NCBI GenBank assembly: GCA_030425425.1
Contig: JAUIAO010000002.1
Coordinates: 1-64,000, forward strand
Reading direction: 5' to 3'
Length of the DNA stretch: 64,000 bases
Origin: Bacteroidia bacterium
Lineage (GTDB): Bacteria; Bacteroidota; Bacteroidia; Cytophagales; Cyclobacteriaceae
Shown: piece after piece, positions 24,906 to 33,455 of the stretch
Position numbering within the stretch: the stretch's first letter is position 1
Layout: each line of letters starts with the position of its first letter
Translations under genes and position numbers: made by a program
Notes under the pieces: generated by a model
What the model was told of the DNA's origin: nothing
Seen by the model: the letters and a program-made list of their open reading frames with translations, nothing else
Databases searched by the model: none

Positions 24906-27760
24906 TGGGCGCAGCTGGATTGGAGTGAATAATCAATGTCTTGAGAAATGTATGTTTGCCATTCATTTAGGGTAAGTTCCCGGTCGATCCGCTGGCAGAT
25001 TTGCTCGCTTAGCTGCTTCGCATTCAGATAGAATCCTCTTATCACTCCGTCGTATTCTCCGGTATAAAATATACCGGATTCTTGATCAACAGCTATTTCA
25101 GAGATCCAGCTATTGCGATCCTGAATTTTCACCGGAGGGCTGCTCAGGTCAGCCAAAGGCCAGACTCTTACTGATCGATCAAAGCTTGTGGAAATCAATT
25201 TGTCATTACCTTCCAGAAATGCCAGGTCTGTGATAGCTGCAGTATGGCCGGATAGTTTTGTCTTGATGGTACCCTCTGATAGGTTCCATATTGTGATTTC
25301 TCCATCAGTAGAGCCAGTGGCCAGCAAGGATTCGTTTTTAGAAACGCGCATGTTGACCACTTCATTTGAGGTTAAATTCAAAAAACTGGAAGGAGACTTT
25401 TTGTCCAGATCATAAGCGATGATCTCTTGGGCTGTGGATAGGTAAATAGTATTTGATGTAATCGCAGTAGCAGTTAATGGTTGCTCATTCTGAAAAATTA
25501 TTTCTGCTTTACCATTTTGATAAATGATAATTTTTCCATGACGTGTAATCATGAGTAGTTTGTCTTTCTGGTCAGTTGCTGATACAATTTCATCATTATT
25601 GATTGTAAACAATTTGCTTAGCCGTTTTTCATTGATATCGAAGCGAAAAACCTCTCCGTTCAAATCAGATACAATCAATTGATCATTTGATAATGCCTTG
25701 AAGATTTGTTGGAAAGGCTCGGAAGACTGAAAGATTGTTTCGGATTCTATACCATCATTTTTCCAGAATGAGCGATTGATTTTACCATCCGAGCTGGTGG
25801 TCCAGATGGTGTTATCGATATTGATCATGGAGGAAATGGGTTGCTCATGAATCTTGCGTGTTTGATCATCAGTGATTCCCAAAGTTTTGCTGGCTGAGTA
25901 AAGGGCATGATGAAAATCGGAGTGAGGTTTTCCATCATTTGAAAGATTGAATTGATACGCTTGAACTGCCACCAGTCCTTTCGTTTCCGGTTCGGGGATA
26001 TATTGTGATTTTATCGCGATTTCTTTGGAAAGTGAAAGCATACGCAATTGATCAGCCTTTTTCTTTTCTACCTCGGCAATAGCCGCTTGTTCTTGGGCTA
26101 TTTGAGCACTTTTGATAGCGTTTTCTCTTTCTGCTTCTGCCAGATTTTTTTGACGAGCCGCTTCATCTCTGCTGACAAGTGCCAGTTCTTTTTGTTTCAG
26201 TGCATCCCTCTGGGCAGACTCTGCCAGCATTTTTTGTTGTTCTGCAATTTTGCTTTGCTTCATCGCAATCTGAGCCTGGCGCTCCGCCTCCAGTTTTTGA
26301 CGATCTGCCAGCGCTTTCTGTTCTGCTGTTCTTTTAGTCTCTTCTTGCGCCAGATTGGCCATTTGTTCGGCCTTGGCTTTTTGTCGCTGGGCTGAGAAAA
26401 ATCCATATAGGGACAGCAAAGTCAATAACACGATAACTATGGAGATCAATCTAATGGCACGCCTTTGACGTTTTTTTTTGCCAGACTTTCGAATACTTAA
26501 TTCGATGAAGTCAAAAACCTCTTGCCCGAGACTTAATCTCTTAATGAATGGCTGGATATAGGAAATATCTTCATCACTGAGCAGTATTTCCCGTTTTTGA
26601 TATTCACTATAACTATGCTGGAGAAACTGTTTGACTTCCAGTAATTCTCTCTCAGTATTCGTGATTTTCTCAAATATCTTTTGGGCAAGACTATCGTGTC
26701 TCAATTCATAAAATCCGTTTTCGTCACGTTCTTTGAGGATTCTCCTATTGACGAATTGACTAATGATAGCTTGAGTAGCATCTAAAGATTGGTCATATCC
26801 CAAATCCCTGATGTAATGATTGGCAGATTCCAGACTTTTCTGCGCTTTGGTGCCTTGTAATGAAACGAAAGATTTTAAGATTGCCAGAGCTGCTTTTGGA
26901 TCCGACATCCGGAAGAGTTGTTCATCCACGAATTCTGCAAGGATATCACCAACCTGACCCAGTTTTTCTAAGGTTTCGTTTTTGAAAACTACACCTTCAT
27001 TGTTATCGGATTCTTTATAAACCCGATCCAAAAACACTTGTAAGAAGGTCAATTCCACATCGGATTTTTCGGGGTTGAGTTTTTTGATAAGTTGCTCTTC
27101 AAAACCCTCTTCGATTTCAATATTGAGCTTTTTTGTGGTTTTTAATACAATAGATTCAGCGGATTTGCGGGTCATTTTTTCTACCCTGATTCGATTGTCG
27201 AAAAACTCTGGGATCACTTCTTCAAACTCGGAAAGAAACTCCAGGTACTCACCACGCATCACAAAAATGAAATGTATTTCAAGGTCTCGCTCAATCAGAA
27301 ATTTGACAGCTTCTATAAAGCTTTTCCATTCTTCTTTATTGCCAAAAATGAATAACTCCTCGAATTGGTCAAATATTAAATAGATTGGTTTGAAATGATC
27401 CAGAAATAAGGAACTGATTACTTTTTCGAGACCTGCATTGGTCATTTTCTCCGCTTCAGAAATCCCAACCGGATGAATCGCCTGCTTATTGATCTGTTCA
27501 AAGAGTGTTTTTCTGATATTCCCTAGTCTTCTCACATGAACCGGGAGCCAGTCAGACTCCAGAAACATATTGGCCAGCCCACAGTTGATCAGACTCGATT
27601 TGCCTGTCCCGGAGGCACCATACACTAGTAATAATTTGCTTTGAAAAACCTTTTGATAGATGTTCTCGATTTCAGAATCTCTACCGAAAAATATTTCACG
27701 GTCATTGGCTGTATAGCTGTCCAGAAATTTGAAAGGCGATATGTTGTGATCAGCGCTCAT
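24902..27760 (-). CDS. Membrane-spanning nSTAND NTPase with coiled coil and WD40-like propeller
   Basis: A 952-residue protein. Residues 1-360 are a STAND-type ATPase: FFGRDSEI (25-32), Walker A GASGTGKSS (48-56), Walker B YLIFDQFEELF (127-137), FVMRGEYLEFL sensor strand and a winged-helix tail ending ELRHDSLAQ (352-360). A basic cluster (424-437) precedes one membrane helix (about 436-456). By the positive-inside rule the ATPase is cytoplasmic and everything after is periplasmic. Residues 457-600 form a long Ala/Gln/Lys/Glu-rich coiled coil, and 620-925 form a WD40-like propeller with ATGSTDGEITIWNLSEG and STSFDRSVRVWPLADL. STAND proteins are signal-gated switches. No nuclease or protease effector domain is fused. 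It overlaps the HTH gene and the TPR/barrel gene by four bases each. Confidence 0.85.
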   Translation of the reverse strand: MSADHNISPFKFLDSYTANDREIFFGRDSEIENIYQKVFQSKLLLVYGASGTGKSSLINCGLANMFLESDWLPVHVRRLGNIRKTLFEQINKQAIHPVGISEAEKMTNAGLEKVISSLFLDHFKPIYLIFDQFEELFIFGNKEEWKSFIEAVKFLIERDLEIHFIFVMRGEYLEFLSEFEEVIPEFFDNRIRVEKMTRKSAESIVLKTTKKLNIEIEEGFEEQLIKKLNPEKSDVELTFLQVFLDRVYKESDNNEGVVFKNETLEKLGQVGDILAEFVDEQLFRMSDPKAALAILKSFVSLQGTKAQKSLESANHYIRDLGYDQSLDATQAIISQFVNRRILKERDENGFYELRHDSLAQKIFEKITNTERELLEVKQFLQHSYSEYQKREILLSDEDISYIQPFIKRLSLGQEVFDFIELSIRKSGKKKRQRRAIRLISIVIVLLTLLSLYGFFSAQRQKAKAEQMANLAQEETKRTAEQKALADRQKLEAERQAQIAMKQSKIAEQQKMLAESAQRDALKQKELALVSRDEAARQKNLAEAERENAIKSAQIAQEQAAIAEVEKKKADQLRMLSLSKEIAIKSQYIPEPETKGLVAVQAYQFNLSNDGKPHSDFHHALYSASKTLGITDDQTRKIHEQPISSMINIDNTIWTTSSDGKINRSFWKNDGIESETIFQSSEPFQQIFKALSNDQLIVSDLNGEVFRFDINEKRLSKLFTINNDEIVSATDQKDKLLMITRHGKIIIYQNGKAEIIFQNEQPLTATAITSNTIYLSTAQEIIAYDLDKKSPSSFLNLTSNEVVNMRVSKNESLLATGSTDGEITIWNLSEGTIKTKLSGHTAAITDLAFLEGNDKLISTSFDRSVRVWPLADLSSPPVKIQDRNSWISEIAVDQESGIFYTGEYDGVIRGFYLNAKQLSEQICQRIDRELTLNEWQTYISQDIDYSLQSSCAQ

Positions 27761-29253
27761 CTGGTCAATAGATTTATGGTTTCCTGGTATTCTTCACATA
27801 GTGCATCATAGTTCTCTAGATTACTGAGATTTACAGTATTTGCTACGGCAGTGCCTGCATAGCTCAATTTTTGATCTTCAAAACTCTCGAAGAGAAACAC
27901 ATCTTTCACTATAGATCGATTGGGTTGATCCACTTTCACATGATGCGTATCGATAATAAGAGGAGAGAGGTTGATGTACTCTCTTGAGTTTTTAATGCTT
28001 TTCATCAGCAAGACTGCCCGGCTATCAGCGAAGGCTTCCAGCACTTCCTGGTGAATCTGAAACTCTCCATCCACATTATTGAGAATGTGCAGGGAATGCT
28101 GGAATGTTGCCTCTTTATATTTTGGTTTTACCACCTCTATCGAGTTGATACTCACCATTTTATACTTGAGCAGAAAAGTAGATTTCTTTAATAAATAGGT
28201 TAGAATCTGTTCCAGGTTTTCACAAGTTTCTGCCAGGTTTTCAGTGTTTTGAATGAGGGATGTCCAATCGGACACTTCTCTGAAAAAAGCGTCATCAAAA
28301 GTTTGTACCAGGTCATCTTCAAAGAAATCAGAAGGTTGGGCAACCAATTGGGTTAAGGTTTCTAGCGATTGCAGTAAATTATCCTCGTTGAGGTTTTGAA
28401 GTCTATCAGCTAGTTTTTTTCCTTGATTAGCGTCCAATTTAAGTTGAAGAAGTTGTATTCGGTTTATCAGCTCCCCCAGCAGGATGAATGTCAACACTTT
28501 AAGACATCTTTTGATGGTTCTTTGGAGCTGCTCGAATCTTGTTTCGTGTCCAGAGCTAAGATTGATGCTAAAAAGTCTTCGGACTTCTATTCCGATAGGC
28601 CATGGGAAGATTTTGAAAATCTGATAAGCCAACAATCTATTATCTACTGTTTCTCCTTCATCTTCATCCACCATCATAAATTTTGCGAGACTGGGCTTAT
28701 GCTTGATCATGGCCTGGAAGATTTCCTGAATCATGCTTTCTGCTGCGGCCGGATGTAGCATCTCAATACTTGACGGACCTGGTTTTGATGATTCTTCCTG
28801 GGTAGAGTTAGTGGTTGGTTCTGGTTTATCAGCTATTTTTCCTTTTCGCACTTCACCAGGTGAGAAACCATATTTTTCACTAAAACATTTAATGAAGTAA
28901 GTACTGCTCCCAAAACCTACCTTGAAGGCAATCTCTGAAACTGTTCCTATGTTTTTGGATAGGTATTCATAGGCATGGTCCAGTCGGATGTTTTTAATGT
29001 ATTGTGTAGAACTCTGGCCTGTAAGCTTGATGAGCTTGCGGTGAAGATGAGACCGGCTCATGGCTACATGATCTGCCAGATCTTCTACACTGAACTGTTC
29101 GTTGTTCAGATTTTGAAGCACAGCCTCTTCCAGCTTTTTCAATAGGGTCTCGTCCATCGAAAGGCTGTTTTCCGCTCCTGCATTAATAGGAGTAGAAGCT
29201 TGATTAGTTGGGTGATATGTGGAGTCTGCGGATTTCAAAACTTTAAATCCCAC
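27757..29253 (-). CDS. AraC-type HTH protein with unknown C-terminal domain, head of the nSTAND operon
   Basis: A protein of up to 498 residues. An AraC/XylS DNA-binding domain lies at the N-terminus (about residues 35-145): FSVEDLADHVAMSRSHLHRK as the first helix-turn-helix and VSEIAFKVGFGSSTYFIKCF as the second. A Pro/Ser-rich linker leads to about 320 residues of mostly helical, unrecognised sequence with an end block EYINLSPLIIDTHHV. The frame can start at a GTG (29253), which lies inside a palindrome, or at an ATG (29157) just before the HTH region, giving 466 residues. It overlaps the NTPase by four bases. I infer that the unknown part contacts the STAND protein and couples it to transcription. 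Confidence 0.75.
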   Translation of the reverse strand: MGFKVLKSADSTYHPTNQASTPINAGAENSLSMDETLLKKLEEAVLQNLNNEQFSVEDLADHVAMSRSHLHRKLIKLTGQSSTQYIKNIRLDHAYEYLSKNIGTVSEIAFKVGFGSSTYFIKCFSEKYGFSPGEVRKGKIADKPEPTTNSTQEESSKPGPSSIEMLHPAAAESMIQEIFQAMIKHKPSLAKFMMVDEDEGETVDNRLLAYQIFKIFPWPIGIEVRRLFSINLSSGHETRFEQLQRTIKRCLKVLTFILLGELINRIQLLQLKLDANQGKKLADRLQNLNEDNLLQSLETLTQLVAQPSDFFEDDLVQTFDDAFFREVSDWTSLIQNTENLAETCENLEQILTYLLKKSTFLLKYKMVSINSIEVVKPKYKEATFQHSLHILNNVDGEFQIHQEVLEAFADSRAVLLMKSIKNSREYINLSPLIIDTHHVKVDQPNRSIVKDVFLFESFEDQKLSYAGTAVANTVNLSNLENYDALCEEYQETINLLTR

Positions 29254-29264
29254 AAGTGGGCTTT
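29244..29264. repeat. Palindrome resembling hairpin 2 of the REP-like repeat
   Basis: The sequence AAATCCCAC-AA-GTGGGCTTT forms an imperfect 9-base stem and resembles the second hairpin of the repeat copies at 2646 and 43697 (AAA-CCCACT-AGTGG-ATTT type). The CGACCC hairpin is absent. It spans the candidate GTG start of the HTH gene, which makes that start less certain. Confidence 0.3.
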
Positions 29265-29378
29265 AGCTCCGGCACTTCAGATTGATAAACTTAATGAGTG
29301 AATCTCTCTATGGATTTGCCAAAAACAATTTATTCATTCAACCAATTTAGTTGAATTTCAGCTTGTTAGCACCACTTC

Positions 29379-29469
29379 GCAACAATTGTTAAGCATTGTG
29401 CAACATATGTTTAGTTTTTGAGATTGTCCCACAAATGTTGCAAGATGAACTTTAAGCTTTGGGCAACAT
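29379..29469. promoter_or_regulatory. Cluster of GCAACA boxes between divergent promoters
   Basis: In the 296-base divergent gap between the HTH/nSTAND operon and the esterase lipoprotein there are GCAACAA at 29379-29385, GCAACAT at 29400-29406, the inverted ATGTTGC at 29435-29441, and GCAACAT at 29463-29469. The first sits in the palindrome AACAATTGTT and is 21 bases (two helical turns) from the second. Such a cluster is expected for a shared operator, possibly of the operon's own AraC-type protein. No good TAnnTTTG box was found in this gap. Confidence 0.45.
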
Positions 29470-29549
29470 ACGCGCTACTTAACGACCTGCCTCAGTCACC
29501 AACTTTGTGATATCAATTTTCAAATAAGTCACAATAAAATCAGATAATT

Positions 29550-30596
29550 ATGAAAACTTCAATCACCCATCAACTACTTGCTTTTACAAAATTACTGTCC
29601 ATGGTATTGGTTATAGCCTTGATTTTGGCCTTGCTACAGTCCTGTGAAGATCCGGGTTCAGATATAGCACCGGAGGAGGATTTGGATACCATTATGACAG
29701 ACACTTTAGACAATCAATCAAATGAGGACCAACCGATAAATTTTGATTATTTCACCGAAAAAGCAGATGCGGTCATCTCCGATACTACGGTTTACTATTA
29801 TGGTCAATCTGTTTCGAATCTGAAGGTAAAGGTCTATCGATGTAAGGATAATACTGACTCTTCAAGACCTATGATCCTTCTAGGTGCTGGAGGTGCGTAC
29901 AGGAAATATAATCAGGTATCGCAGGTTCAGGACATTTGTATCAATCTGGCCAAAAGAGGTTATGTGACAGGATATTATGAATATTCTTTAGGAGAAATGA
30001 ACGGAGAAACATGGTTGAAAAGTACTCAGGATTTGATAGTAGCTATCCGCCACTTCAAAAAATATGCAACGGAATTCGGAATTGATCCAGACAAAATATT
30101 CAGTGGAGGTTGGTCCACAGGAGCACAAATCAGTATGTACGCCGCATATATGTCCCCAGAAGATTATAATAACGTAGATCAAGAGTTCATTCATCAGCTG
30201 TTAGATGCTGAGATAGAAACCAATGGCTATTATCCTGAGCAATATGCCGAAATAGATAGTCATGTAAAAGGAACCGTACTACTGATGCCTTATGTCTGGG
30301 ATCTGGATATTTTTCAGGCCGATGAGCCGGCGGTCATGATGATTTGTAATGAAAAGTCCACCTTCAGCAATGGTGCCAAAGTCTGGGGTAGCGTATCTGT
30401 AAATGGAGTAGTGAATTATGGACCGAATCTCATGAATGATAAGTTTGAATCTTTGGGGTATGAGCCGGGTAAAGATCTGGAATTTGTCATCACTGATCCT
30501 TCTCTGGATAGTAAATGGAGTTATCTAAACTACACACCTCTGGATAAGATGTACTTTGATGATATCGCAGGATTCCTTCATCGCAATCTCGATTAA
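29550..30596 (+). CDS. Esterase-like alpha/beta-hydrolase lipoprotein
   Basis: A 348-residue lipoprotein with a long leader (about 30 residues, LALLQSC) followed by an acidic linker. The hydrolase core has ILLGAGGAYRKYN (oxyanion-hole region), an IRHFKKYATEFGIDPDKIFS segment typical of esterase folds, and the nucleophile elbow GGWSTGAQIS. A convincing C-terminal catalytic His is not obvious, which may mean a divergent or inactive enzyme. It is the divergent neighbour of the nSTAND operon and shares its GCAACA-box region, and it resembles that operon's last gene in fold, lipoprotein anchor and order of motifs. A terminator follows. Confidence 0.72.
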   Translation: MKTSITHQLLAFTKLLSMVLVIALILALLQSCEDPGSDIAPEEDLDTIMTDTLDNQSNEDQPINFDYFTEKADAVISDTTVYYYGQSVSNLKVKVYRCKDNTDSSRPMILLGAGGAYRKYNQVSQVQDICINLAKRGYVTGYYEYSLGEMNGETWLKSTQDLIVAIRHFKKYATEFGIDPDKIFSGGWSTGAQISMYAAYMSPEDYNNVDQEFIHQLLDAEIETNGYYPEQYAEIDSHVKGTVLLMPYVWDLDIFQADEPAVMMICNEKSTFSNGAKVWGSVSVNGVVNYGPNLMNDKFESLGYEPGKDLEFVITDPSLDSKWSYLNYTPLDKMYFDDIAGFLHRNLD

Positions 30597-30624
30597 AGAA
30601 TATTAACCAGCAACCAGCACATAG

Positions 30625-30647
30625 ACAGGGCGCATTATGCGCCCTGT
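30625..30647. terminator. Bidirectional terminator between convergent genes
   Basis: ACAGGGCGCA (30625-30634) pairs exactly with TGCGCCCTGT (30638-30647) around TTA, followed on the plus strand by tttcttcg. It lies 28 bases after the esterase stop and overlaps the last codons and the TAA stop (30635-30637) of the leftward CDF gene, so the hairpin is partly coding. Confidence 0.75.
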
Positions 30648-31552
30648 TTTTCTTCGTCCAAACATGGTTCACACTCTTCTTCTTCCGTTTCAAACTCTAT
30701 GGTTACATGGTCTATTCCCTGTTCGTGCATCATGTGCTTTGCTCGTTTTTTAGTAGCGGCAAGCTCTTCTAAAGAATTAAATTTCTCCACGACCAGGTGA
30801 ACGGATAAAATGTGAAACTGCCCATCCATCGACCAGAGGTGGCAGTCGTGGCAGCTTTTCACTTCTGGAATTTCATTGAGAAGCTTTTCGATCGTTTTTT
30901 GATCTATTTCTTCAGGAGTTCCCTGAAGGATGATTTTGAGTGCTTCTTTCAGGTTTTTATAGACATTGAAAAGGATGAACACCGATATCATCAATGCCAG
31001 AATCGGATCTACAATTGGCCAGTCGAAATAGTACATGATCACAGCAGCAATGAGCGTAGCAGCCCAGCCGAGCACATCCTCCAGCAGGTGCAAGTACACT
31101 GCCCGTTCATTCAGCGAATGGCCCCCGTGAAGTTTCCAGGCAGCCAGACCATTCGCCACTATTCCCCCAATCGCAAAATAAATCATCCCCTCTGCATCCG
31201 GACTTTCCGGAGCAAAAAGCCTGGGAATCGCCTCTGTAAGAATAATGATTGACCCTACTACTAAAACCAGTGAATTGATAAGCGCTCCTAAGATCGAGAA
31301 TCTGCGGTATCCGTAGCTGAAGTTTTTGTCTCTTCCTTTCTTAGACAAGTTCTGAAAATACCACCCCACACCTAAGCTCAGGCTATCACCCAGATCATGC
31401 AACGCGTCAGAAAGAATGGCTATGCTATTGGTATATATTCCTCCAACCAGCTCTATAAGCGTAAAAGCGATGTTGATGAAAAAGGCAATTCTGATCTTCT
31501 CTGTGGAGTGATCATGTCCGTGGTGATGTGAATGTCCGTGATGGTGTCCCAT
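30635..31552 (-). CDS. Cation diffusion facilitator metal exporter
   Basis: A 305-residue CDF-family transporter that exports Zn2+, Co2+ or similar divalent ions by proton antiport at the inner membrane. It begins with a His-rich cytoplasmic tail (MGHHHGHSHHHGHDHS), then about six membrane helices with the metal site HDLGDSLSL in helix II and HLLEDVLGWAATL in helix V, and a C-terminal ferredoxin-like domain with the SCHDCHLWSMDGQFHILSVH motif and an acidic end holding one Cys (EECEPCLDEE). It is close to CzcD and ZitB in type. It is a single gene, with the Crp/Fnr regulator divergent upstream. Confidence 0.93.
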   Translation of the reverse strand: MGHHHGHSHHHGHDHSTEKIRIAFFINIAFTLIELVGGIYTNSIAILSDALHDLGDSLSLGVGWYFQNLSKKGRDKNFSYGYRRFSILGALINSLVLVVGSIIILTEAIPRLFAPESPDAEGMIYFAIGGIVANGLAAWKLHGGHSLNERAVYLHLLEDVLGWAATLIAAVIMYYFDWPIVDPILALMISVFILFNVYKNLKEALKIILQGTPEEIDQKTIEKLLNEIPEVKSCHDCHLWSMDGQFHILSVHLVVEKFNSLEELAATKKRAKHMMHEQGIDHVTIEFETEEEECEPCLDEEKQGA

Positions 31553-31670
31553 GTATGCTTTGTTTCGCTCAGACGATTAAAGTTAGGTACTAGGTTGATT
31601 TCCATGAAATCCTCTGAGTACTTTGCAAATAGGTTGCGTTGATTTCATATTCCTGGCTTCAACAGACTCG

Positions 31671-31682
31671 CAACATTTGTTG
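31671..31682. promoter_or_regulatory. CAACATTTGTTG palindrome upstream of the Crp/Fnr gene
   Basis: A perfect palindrome CAACA-TT-TGTTG, preceded by G so that it also reads GCAACAT, lies 20 bases upstream of the Crp/Fnr-type gene at 31703. It may be an autoregulatory site. It resembles the GCAACA boxes at 29379-29469, so one regulator could act at both places, but five-base half-sites occur by chance. Confidence 0.35.
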
Positions 31683-31702
31683 AATCAAATCAGAAGAACA
31701 CA

Positions 31703-32281
31703 GTGTCATATAAGCATATATATCAGAATGCATTTGAGCCGTTCATCAGAGTGTCTGATGCGGTTACTGAGTATCTTGATAATCGTTTAGAACTCAAAAA
31801 GTTCAATCCAAGAGCGCTGATCACAGAAGCAGGAAACGTGGAGCGATATTTCTATATCGTCGTTTCTGGTGTGCAGGCAGGGTATTTGATCGATCGTGAT
31901 GGCAATAAGGTGGTTTTAGCGTTTTCTTATCCTGGAAATTTTACGGGAGTTTATGATTCCTTAGTTAGCGAGCAGATATCTCACTTTTTCGTTGAGAGTA
32001 TTGGCCAGAGCCATTTGCTGGCACTGAATAAAGCAGACTTTGATGAGCTTTTTGTACAGTTTCCAGAGATGATGACCTGGAGACTGAGGTTTATAGAAAT
32101 GATCCTCTCAGGAAGAGGGCAGAGAGAAGTGGAGATGCTTACTTCTTCTGCCAGTGAGCGTTTCGAGGCATTCATGAAGAGATGCCCGGATGAATTATTA
32201 CAAATTCCACAGAAGTATCTGGCGAGCTATCTACACATGAAGCCAGAAACCTTTAGCAGATTGAGAGCAAGGAAAAATTGA
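31703..32281 (+). CDS. Crp/Fnr-family transcriptional regulator
   Basis: A 192-residue regulator. An N-terminal cyclic-nucleotide-binding fold (LITEAGNVERYFYIVVSGVQ then LAFSYPGNFTGVYDSLVS) is followed by a long dimer helix and a C-terminal winged helix LQIPQKYLASYLHMKPETFS. There are no cysteines for a Fnr-type iron-sulfur cluster. This small Crp/Fnr subtype is common in Bacteroidota and often controls a neighbouring gene. The start is a GTG. No ATG precedes the fold. The DinB-like gene follows 55 bases later and could be a target. Confidence 0.85.
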   Translation: MSYKHIYQNAFEPFIRVSDAVTEYLDNRLELKKFNPRALITEAGNVERYFYIVVSGVQAGYLIDRDGNKVVLAFSYPGNFTGVYDSLVSEQISHFFVESIGQSHLLALNKADFDELFVQFPEMMTWRLRFIEMILSGRGQREVEMLTSSASERFEAFMKRCPDELLQIPQKYLASYLHMKPETFSRLRARKN

Positions 32282-32336
32282 TCCAGATCAATTTTTTTGA
32301 TAGTTGTTTGTCTCAATATTGACCAAAATAAACATA

Positions 32337-32915
32337 ATGGAAGCCAATTTTGAAATTTTACTCCAGCAATCAAATACAATTAAGAACTTCATTAAAGATA
32401 AAGTAGTGCCACTTGATTCTGCATATTTATTGAGGAAAGCAGATGAAAAAAGTTGGTCAGTTTTAGAGGTGATCAAACATCTAAATCTTGTCTATGATAA
32501 GTACCTGGTCAACCTGGAAAATGCAGTTGCCAATGCCGAACAACTTCAGGAGGGAGGAGTAGTAAAAAAGAAAACCACGATTCTCGGAAGTATATCTGTT
32601 TACTCACAGCGACCTAAGGGTAATAAGCGAAAATTCAAAATGAAGACTTTTGATTTTTTCGAACCGGAAATCAACAATGAGGAATTACACCAGACTTTGG
32701 ATGACTATTATGCCAAAAAGAACCGATTCAACGAAATCCTAAGAGAATCCAGACTGAAAAATTTAGAAAACGTAAAAATCCCAACCGCCTTAGGAGAGCG
32801 GGTTCAATTCTATTTCTATCAGTGTTTAGAATTTCTGATTGCCCATGAGCAGCGTCATGTCGTTCAGATCAAGAACATTTTAAGTCTTGTTAAAACAGAC
32901 TCTGCCGGCATATAA
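32337..32915 (+). CDS. DinB-family protein
   Basis: A 192-residue protein of the DinB/YfiT-like four-helix family, which often has a metal bound by three histidines. The sequence carries SWSVLEVIKHLNLVYDKYLV, with the first His, and AHEQRHVVQIKNIL, with two more. I start at the ATG at 32337 (MEANFEILL). An upstream TTG extension to 32304 has no support. Family members are thiol transferases or hydrolases in some bacteria, and the function is unknown here. It follows the Crp/Fnr regulator on the same strand. Confidence 0.8.
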   Translation: MEANFEILLQQSNTIKNFIKDKVVPLDSAYLLRKADEKSWSVLEVIKHLNLVYDKYLVNLENAVANAEQLQEGGVVKKKTTILGSISVYSQRPKGNKRKFKMKTFDFFEPEINNEELHQTLDDYYAKKNRFNEILRESRLKNLENVKIPTALGERVQFYFYQCLEFLIAHEQRHVVQIKNILSLVKTDSAGI

Positions 32916-32939
32916 CAGGGTATTTCAAAGGAGTTCAGA

Positions 32940-33353
32940 TTATTCAATCACGATTTTATACGTCAGTTTAGAGGATTGACTGAGCATGTATGAAATACCA
33001 CAGTACCTTTCCATTGAGAGATCCACAGCTTTTTTCAGTTTTGCCTTGTGAAGGTTGTTCCCTGCAAATTTGTACACAAGATGGATTGCATCATAATGTT
33101 TGGGGTGTTCGACAGTCATTTGCGCAGAAGCTTCTATCTGGAAATCAGTCACATCTTGTCGCATCTTTTTCATCAGAGAAGCGACATCCATGCCGGTGCA
33201 TCCAGTCAAGGCAGATAGCAACAAGGGTTTTGGGTTTGGTCCTTGATTTTGACCACCAACTTCAGGTTTTGCATCCATTACTATTTTAAATCCGGTCACA
33301 TCTGACTCGAAAGTCATCCCCTTTTTCCATTTGGTAGATACAATTTGTTTCAT
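32940..33353 (-). CDS. OsmC-family protein
   Basis: A 137-residue OsmC/Ohr-type protein, a peroxidase-like fold reducing organic hydroperoxides with two cysteines. The two cysteine positions are SALTGCTGMDVASL and MERYCGISYMLSQS, correctly spaced for the family. The PNPKPLLLSALTGC entry to the long helix is typical of the YhfA-like branch. It is a single gene, convergent with the DinB gene (24-base gap). Probable role: detoxification in the cytoplasm. Confidence 0.88.
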   Translation of the reverse strand: MKQIVSTKWKKGMTFESDVTGFKIVMDAKPEVGGQNQGPNPKPLLLSALTGCTGMDVASLMKKMRQDVTDFQIEASAQMTVEHPKHYDAIHLVYKFAGNNLHKAKLKKAVDLSMERYCGISYMLSQSSKLTYKIVIE

Positions 33354-33455
33354 CTTGTTTGTTTTTGGGTAATGTTAAAGTCACTTTATAATTCGTATAT
33401 AAGGTACGTCACAATGAGTTAAACCATCTAAAAATAACTACTAATGTGACTGAGT

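Noticed and set aside
24902-27760. The STAND protein as an Avs-type antiphage defence gene
   Set aside because: It lacks an effector domain such as a nuclease and has a membrane helix before its repeats. Its neighbours are envelope proteins, not defence genes.
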